This document shows positions 5,862 to 9,771 of a stretch of 9,771 bases of DNA, in pieces (the first letter of the stretch is position 1; the number at the start of each line of letters is the position of its first letter). The stretch spans positions 1-9,771 of the forward strand of contig JALREG010000014.1 in assembly GCA_023253905.1 (NCBI GenBank), given 5' to 3'. The notes under the pieces were generated by a model. The model saw nothing but the letters and a program-made list of their open reading frames with translations, had not been told where the DNA came from and did no database searches. The stretch is from Burkholderiaceae bacterium (lineage in GTDB: Bacteria > Pseudomonadota > Gammaproteobacteria > Burkholderiales > Burkholderiaceae). Both the position numbers and the translations under genes were made by a program.

Positions 5862-5913
5862 GGTTTGCGGGCTTGGCTTTCCCATTCAGTCCACTGCCTG
5901 CTGAGTCAATAAG

Positions 5914-6477
5914 ATGGCTTCCGAATCAGAGCCGCAGGACGGCCCGGGGCTGAGCGCCTACGGTGAGGCGCAGCCCCTGGGTCTGCATCGCATCACCGGC
6001 TGGATGAATGCGCTTGGCACCATCGTCATTTTCGTGCTGCTGATCATCACCAACCTCGATATTCTTGGCCGGGATTTGCTGAACAAGCCGCTGCGGGGCA
6101 CCACCGAGCTGATGTCGGTGGGCATTGTGGTGGTGGTCTTCCTTCAGCTTCCCAATACGCTCTGGGCAGGGCGGTTCCCGCGCGCCGACTTCATGCTTGA
6201 AGCCGTCCAACGGCGTTCGCCCAAAGCTGCAGCGCTCATGTTGAGCGTGTTTCATCTGGTGGGCGCTGCCATGCTGGCAGTGCTGTGTGCCGCAATTTGG
6301 CCTGAGCTGATCCGTGCCTGGGAGCTGGGTGACTACTTCGGTGCCATGGGCGACTTTGCCATTCCGCTCTGGCCAGTCAGGCTCGTGATGCTGATCGGCA
6401 GTGCGTGTTGCGCCCTTACCTTTCTATTCCTCGCGCTTGCTGACATACGCAGGGCGGTTGGACCCTCACGCTCATGA
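5914..6477 (+). CDS. dctQ: TRAP transporter small permease, DctQ family
   Basis: The product has 187 residues with four predicted membrane helices, at about 32-50, 67-85, 106-130 and 150-176, the standard DctQ architecture. After helix 1 the family-typical NLDILGRDLLNKPLRGTTELM (47-67, shown as NLDILGRDLL and NKPLRGTTELM) corresponds to the usual N-x-x-x-R...E-L pattern. DctQ forms a complex with the large permease DctM in the inner membrane. The 30-residue N-terminal tail is polar. The gene lies 52 bases behind dctP, and its last four bases (ATGA) contain the dctM start, so translation is probably coupled. The ATG at 5914 is the first in frame, but only a weak ribosome site (GAG at 5903-5905) precedes it. 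The next ATG (residue 31, base 6004) would sit at the start of helix 1 and has no better site. Confidence 0.88.
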   Translation: MASESEPQDGPGLSAYGEAQPLGLHRITGWMNALGTIVIFVLLIITNLDILGRDLLNKPLRGTTELMSVGIVVVVFLQLPNTLWAGRFPRADFMLEAVQRRSPKAAALMLSVFHLVGAAMLAVLCAAIWPELIRAWELGDYFGAMGDFAIPLWPVRLVMLIGSACCALTFLFLALADIRRAVGPSRS

Positions 6478-7778
6478 CGCCTGTTCTAACCGGTGTGCTC
6501 AGTCTGCTTGCGATGGTGGTGCTCATCTTCGCCGGGCTTCATATTGCCGTGGCGCTTTTGCTGCTCTCGTTTCTAGGCGTGTTCCTGATTCGGGGCAATA
6601 TCGATTCCGCGATGGCGATGCTCGCTCAGGCCGCCTCCGATACGGTTCAGAGCCATGATTTTGGGGTGGTGCCACTGTTTGTGCTGATGGGTCTTCTGGT
6701 GTCTAACGCGCAGCTCGGCTCCGATCTCTTCGATGTGGCCAACCGCCTGTGCCGCAAGATTGCCGGTGGACTCGGAATCGCCACGGTGTTTGCGAACGCT
6801 GTATTTGCGGGTATCACCGGCATCTCGATCGCCTCCGCTGCGGTATTCACCAAAGTGGCCGTGCCCGAGATGCTTCGATGTCGCTACACGCCCGAGTTCG
6901 CCACCGGCTGCGTCGCGGGGTCGTCGGTCCTGGGCATGCTCATTCCGCCCAGTCTCCTCATGATCGTCTACGCGTTTCTTGCTGAGCGTTCGGTCGGGGA
7001 GATGTTTCTTGCCGGCGTGGCGCCCGGGCTGCTGCTTGCGGTGCTCTTCAGTGGCGGCATTTACCTGATGGCGAAGTTCAAGCCTGCCTATGTGCAGGAA
7101 GAGCAGGTCAATCAGGTGATCGAGCCGATGAATTTCGCGCAGGCCACCGTCAAGCTCCTGCCTATTCTCGCCATGATGGCGCTGGTGATTGGCGGCATTT
7201 ACGCTGGCTTCTTCACGGCGACTGAAGCGGGTGCGGTGGGGGCCATGGCGGCGCTGATTATTGCGCTGGCTCGCAAGCGGCTCGACCGGAAAATTTTCTG
7301 GCAGGTTTTGATCGAAACCGGACGGATTACGGTATCGGTGCTTTTCCTGATCATCGCCGCCAATCTCTACAGCCGGATGCTTGCGCTCTCCGGTCTGCCG
7401 CAAAGTATTGTCAGCTGGATGACGGCAGCCGAGTTCGGCGTTGCGGGCTTTATGTCGATGTATCTGCTGATCGTGATCTTTCTGGGTTGTTTCATCGACT
7501 CGGTATCGATCATGCTGATCGTGCTGCCCCTGCTGCTGCCAGTTGCCAAAGGTTTGGGCATTGAACTGGTCTGGTTTGGCGTGATCACCGTGATTGCCGT
7601 GGAGATCGGCCTGCTCACCCCGCCCTTCGGGTTATCGGTTTATACCGTGCGAAGTACCCTCGCCGACGACAGGATCAGTCTGCTCACGATTTTTCGAGGG
7701 TCGGCGCCATTCGTGGGCATGATGCTGCTCACGCTGCTTCTCATCATTGCCTTCCCGGGTTTGACCCAGCCCTTCTGA
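6474..7778 (+). CDS. dctM: TRAP transporter large permease, DctM family
   Basis: The product has 434 residues and is hydrophobic throughout, the usual length for DctM, the sodium-driven transport subunit with about 11-12 membrane helices or hairpins. Diagnostic stretches are FVLMGLLVSNAQLGSDLF (69-86), FAGITGISIASAAVFTKVAV-PEM (111-133), GSSVLGMLIPPSLLMIVYAF (149-168), FLAGVAPG (178-185) and GGIYAGFFTATEAGAVGA (240-257), which correspond to the conserved signature regions of the family. It overlaps dctQ by four bases (ATGA). It is the last gene of the TRAP cluster and converges on the hydantoinase B-like gene, with a hairpin between. The protein appears full-length and intact. Confidence 0.94.
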   Translation: MTPVLTGVLSLLAMVVLIFAGLHIAVALLLLSFLGVFLIRGNIDSAMAMLAQAASDTVQSHDFGVVPLFVLMGLLVSNAQLGSDLFDVANRLCRKIAGGLGIATVFANAVFAGITGISIASAAVFTKVAVPEMLRCRYTPEFATGCVAGSSVLGMLIPPSLLMIVYAFLAERSVGEMFLAGVAPGLLLAVLFSGGIYLMAKFKPAYVQEEQVNQVIEPMNFAQATVKLLPILAMMALVIGGIYAGFFTATEAGAVGAMAALIIALARKRLDRKIFWQVLIETGRITVSVLFLIIAANLYSRMLALSGLPQSIVSWMTAAEFGVAGFMSMYLLIVIFLGCFIDSVSIMLIVLPLLLPVAKGLGIELVWFGVITVIAVEIGLLTPPFGLSVYTVRSTLADDRISLLTIFRGSAPFVGMMLLTLLLIIAFPGLTQPF

Positions 7779-7784
7779 AGAGCG

Positions 7785-7818
7785 GGCCGTGCGCACCCGA
7801 AGGGCGATGCGCGCGGCC
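7785..7818. terminator. Hairpin between convergent genes, probable two-way terminator
   Basis: GGCCG (7785-7789) pairs with CGGCC (7814-7818), T7790 wobbles with G7813, GCGCA (7791-7795) pairs with TGCGC (7808-7812), and CCC (7796-7798) pairs with GGG (7802-7804) past a three-base bulge, around a GAA loop. This GC-rich stem sits between the dctM stop (7778) and the stop of the minus-strand gene (7841). No T-run follows on either strand, so it is not a textbook intrinsic terminator. Confidence 0.5.
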
Positions 7819-7840
7819 TGTCAACCTGGGAACGTGACGC

Positions 7841-8089
7841 TTACAAGCTGATCTGGATGTCCTGCAGCACCGGGTCGCCGGCGAGCGCAATCTCGTTTTC
7901 GATCAGCCGACCGCAAGCCGGGCAGAAGAACTGCCGGAACACGGGGTCGGGATCGATGTAGCGCTTGGGGTCTCCCACGTGCGGATTGGAAGCCGCCACC
8001 GGAGACTCCAGTTTGGCGCAGGCGAGCTTGTAGTTGGAGGCGATCGGGCCGAGATCATTCGCGCAAGCCAGACAGCACCAACGTTTGCG
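7841..8089 (-). other. Zinc-ribbon-like Cys-rich tail of the HyuB-type protein
   Basis: Residues 560 to 641 of the visible part contain RWCCLACAND (C565-x2-C568) and FFCPACGRLIENEIA (C615-x2-C618), separated by 46 residues with a further C583 between. Two CxxC knuckles at this spacing suggest a structural zinc site. The ending CPACGRLIENEIALAGDPVLQD resembles what I recall of the small zinc-binding gamma subunits of acetone and acetophenone carboxylases, so this may be a fused equivalent; that needs alignment. Confidence 0.5.
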
Positions 8090-9771
8090 CGCCCGGCCGG
8101 TGGACTCCGGATCGGAGCGCACGGCGAGGTTCGTGGTGACCTCCCGCAGGAGCTTCCCGCGCAGGGCGCGCAGGGGGAGTGCTTCGTCGCGCGGAAATGA
8201 CTTGCGAGCAGCGCGCAGTTGGGTGCGTAGCGCTGCGGTGGCCGCTTCATCGAGTGTGTCGTTTGAGATCACCACACCATAGACCTGCCGCGCCGATTCG
8301 GGCGTGACCGCCATGTTCTCCACCACGTCTTTGCGCACGCTTTCCATGTCGCGTTCGAGCGGATCGCCGAAGCCGCCGCCGCCGGTCCAGATGACCGAGT
8401 AGACGTCGCTCCTTGCCTGCTTGAAATTTTGCTGTCGCAAAGCGAGTACCTCTTCGGTGCCGCCCACCTCGGCGATGTCGCCCGGCATGACGCTCTCGCG
8501 AATCAGGCGCTCTATCTCTGTGTTGCGCTGAAACTTGTAGACATTGACGGTTGCAGGGTAGCCACCCATCATGCCGGTAGAGGTTGGGATGGCATTGCCA
8601 GAGGAAAGGGTGTCATGCGTAATCGACTGCGTGCCATGCGGAATGAAACAGGACTCAGCCGATAAACCGCCCCGATACTGCCCGGCTCCACCGGAATCAG
8701 GTACCTCTTTGCGATAGAGAAAGAGGAGCGGAAAGGTCTGTTCGGTATGCTCGATATTGGGCAGCTTGCAGATGGGGGTGCGCGACTGTCCACCCGTGGA
8801 AATGCCGTCAGCCTGCGCAAATGCGCCGATTGCCCCCCCAATCGGGTCAACCAGCAGATAGCCGAATGGATCTCCCCACTGATCAGTGCCCCGGAAGATG
8901 GTGGCCGGCCACTGGCTGGTACCGCCAATACACATGATGTCCTTACGCATCTGCGGATCTGAAAAGATCATTTTGCTAAGGACGTTGTAAGTGGGATAGA
9001 GCGAGATCTCCATCGCCTGAACCGGTGCGGTGGAAACCGACGCTGGAAACTCTGCGCAATTCATCGTGCCGGGGGTGGCGTTGAACTTGACGTGGCGTAG
9101 CGCGCCGCCGATCGCGAAATACTGATCCCAGCAGAGCAGTTGATTGAGCGCAACCATGATCGATCCGCGCCATCCGGAATACGTGGCGTTCATGGCGCCG
9201 TCCTGGGGGCTGGTACCTTCGTTGCGGAAGGTGAGCGTCGAGCCCTTTTTTTCCAGGGATAGCATCACCCGGTAGGCATTACGGTCGCCCGGCCGGCAAC
9301 ATTCAACATAGGTGCGGTCCTGCCAGCGACCATCGGGCAGGCGGGCCATCTTATCGATGAATGCGCGTTCGCCATCGTCGAGAATTTTCCGCATCACTGC
9401 TTTCACAACCCCCGCACCGTAGCGCTGGAGGAGTGCTTCGATACGAGCCTTTGCCGTGTGGTTACCTGCCAGCTGCGCGCGGAAGTCAAGCGCAACCGCC
9501 TCGGGCTTGCGTGATGCGCGCAAGTACATCTCTTCAATGTCGCGGCGGATGACTCCGTTCTCAATGATCTTGATCGGCGGCACCAGAATGCCTTCCTCGT
9601 AAGCATTTTCTGCGGCCAGACAGAAGCTCGAGGGCGTGATGCCACCGATGTCGTACTGGTGCAGACAGTTGGTAACCCAACAAAACAACTCCCCCTCGTG
9701 AAAGACCGGGCAGATGAGCATGACGTCTTGCTGGTGGGCCGCACCCACCCAGGGGTCGTTGGCCAAGAACA
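7841..9771 (-). CDS. Hydantoinase B/acetone carboxylase alpha-type protein, N-terminus outside window
   Basis: The frame runs from the right edge to TAA at 7843-7841. The TTG at 9766 is internal: codons before it give F-L-A-NDPWVGAAHQQD, the middle of a known motif, so the gene starts outside the window. From that TTG, 641 residues are visible. H11-x2-D14 and H36 have the same spacing as His150, Asp153 and His175, recalled as manganese ligands of acetone carboxylase alpha. Further family marks are TFRNEGTSPQDGAMNATYSG (179-198), GGQSRTP, VPDSGGAGQYRGG (355-367) and GGGGFGDPLERD (462-473) near the usual end of HyuB proteins. A further 115-120 residues follow, with C564, C565, C568, C583, C615 and C618. 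By alignment about 140 residues are missing, giving roughly 780, near the alpha subunit size. Such enzymes act with a HyuA-like partner in ATP-dependent carboxylation or amide-ring opening; that partner is not in view. Confidence 0.9.
   Translation of the reverse strand, partial: FLANDPWVGAAHQQDVMLICPVFHEGELFCWVTNCLHQYDIGGITPSSFCLAAENAYEEGILVPPIKIIENGVIRRDIEEMYLRASRKPEAVALDFRAQLAGNHTAKARIEALLQRYGAGVVKAVMRKILDDGERAFIDKMARLPDGRWQDRTYVECCRPGDRNAYRVMLSLEKKGSTLTFRNEGTSPQDGAMNATYSGWRGSIMVALNQLLCWDQYFAIGGALRHVKFNATPGTMNCAEFPASVSTAPVQAMEISLYPTYNVLSKMIFSDPQMRKDIMCIGGTSQWPATIFRGTDQWGDPFGYLLVDPIGGAIGAFAQADGISTGGQSRTPICKLPNIEHTEQTFPLLFLYRKEVPDSGGAGQYRGGLSAESCFIPHGTQSITHDTLSSGNAIPTSTGMMGGYPATVNVYKFQRNTEIERLIRESVMPGDIAEVGGTEEVLALRQQNFKQARSDVYSVIWTGGGGFGDPLERDMESVRKDVVENMAVTPESARQVYGVVISNDTLDEAATAALRTQLRAARKSFPRDEALPLRALRGKLLREVTTNLAVRSDPESTGRARKRWCCLACANDLGPIASNYKLACAKLESPVAASNPHVGDPKRYIDPDPVFRQFFCPACGRLIENEIALAGDPVLQDIQISL

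Noticed and set aside
6573..7403. A 276-residue minus-strand frame opposite dctM
   Set aside because: It is rich in His, Arg, Gln and Glu, the typical reverse image of a hydrophobic permease gene.
1..9771. CRISPR array, tRNA, transposon ends or phage genes
   Set aside because: No spaced direct repeats, cloverleaf-like sequence, transposase or integrase frame, or long terminal inverted repeats were seen.

Overview
This is a GC-rich window (roughly 60% by eye) with the gene content of a beta-proteobacterium, most likely Burkholderiales of the Alcaligenaceae/Bordetella type. The main clue is the pair of orphan Bug (TctC-type) periplasmic binding proteins, a family strongly expanded in that group. 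No genus can be named from the sequence. There are nine protein genes and no rRNA, tRNA, insertion sequence or CRISPR array. No transcription regulator is encoded in the window.

Layout. Left part (1-2237): the 3' end of a sugar phosphate isomerase/epimerase-like TIM-barrel gene runs into a Bug binding protein (355-1338). Facing it is a gene for an NMT1/SsuA-like binding protein that lacks a signal peptide (2237-1335, minus strand); the two genes share the four bases TTAA as overlapping stop codons. A 119-base divergent region (2238-2356) separates this from a second Bug gene (2357-3352). That gene converges on a small two-helix membrane protein (3614-3366, minus strand).

Middle (3615-7778): a 229-base regulatory region holds a 26-bp AT-rich palindrome that contains a perfect TTGACA box on each strand, followed by a leader that can fold into alternative hairpins. 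Then come a class II aldolase/adducin family gene with a TTG start (3844-4662) and a complete TRAP transporter: binding protein DctP (4749-5861), small permease DctQ (5914-6477) and large permease DctM (6474-7778, ATGA overlap). The TRAP genes have their own plausible promoter. The DctP protein has a Tat-like signal and a Phe where characterised TRAP binding proteins carry the ligand-binding Arg.

Right part (7779-9771): a hairpin between convergent genes, then a long hydantoinase B/acetone carboxylase alpha-type gene on the minus strand, cut by the window edge. Its H-x2-D...H spacing matches the manganese site I recall for acetone carboxylase, and it carries a Cys-rich zinc-ribbon-like tail.

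Working together: the sequence suggests an accessory catabolic region. Periplasmic binding proteins and a TRAP importer capture an organic acid or related compound; the aldolase, the isomerase-like protein and the ATP-dependent carboxylase-like enzyme would process it. The substrate is not known. The grouping into one pathway is inference from proximity, and the genes lie in at least five transcription units.
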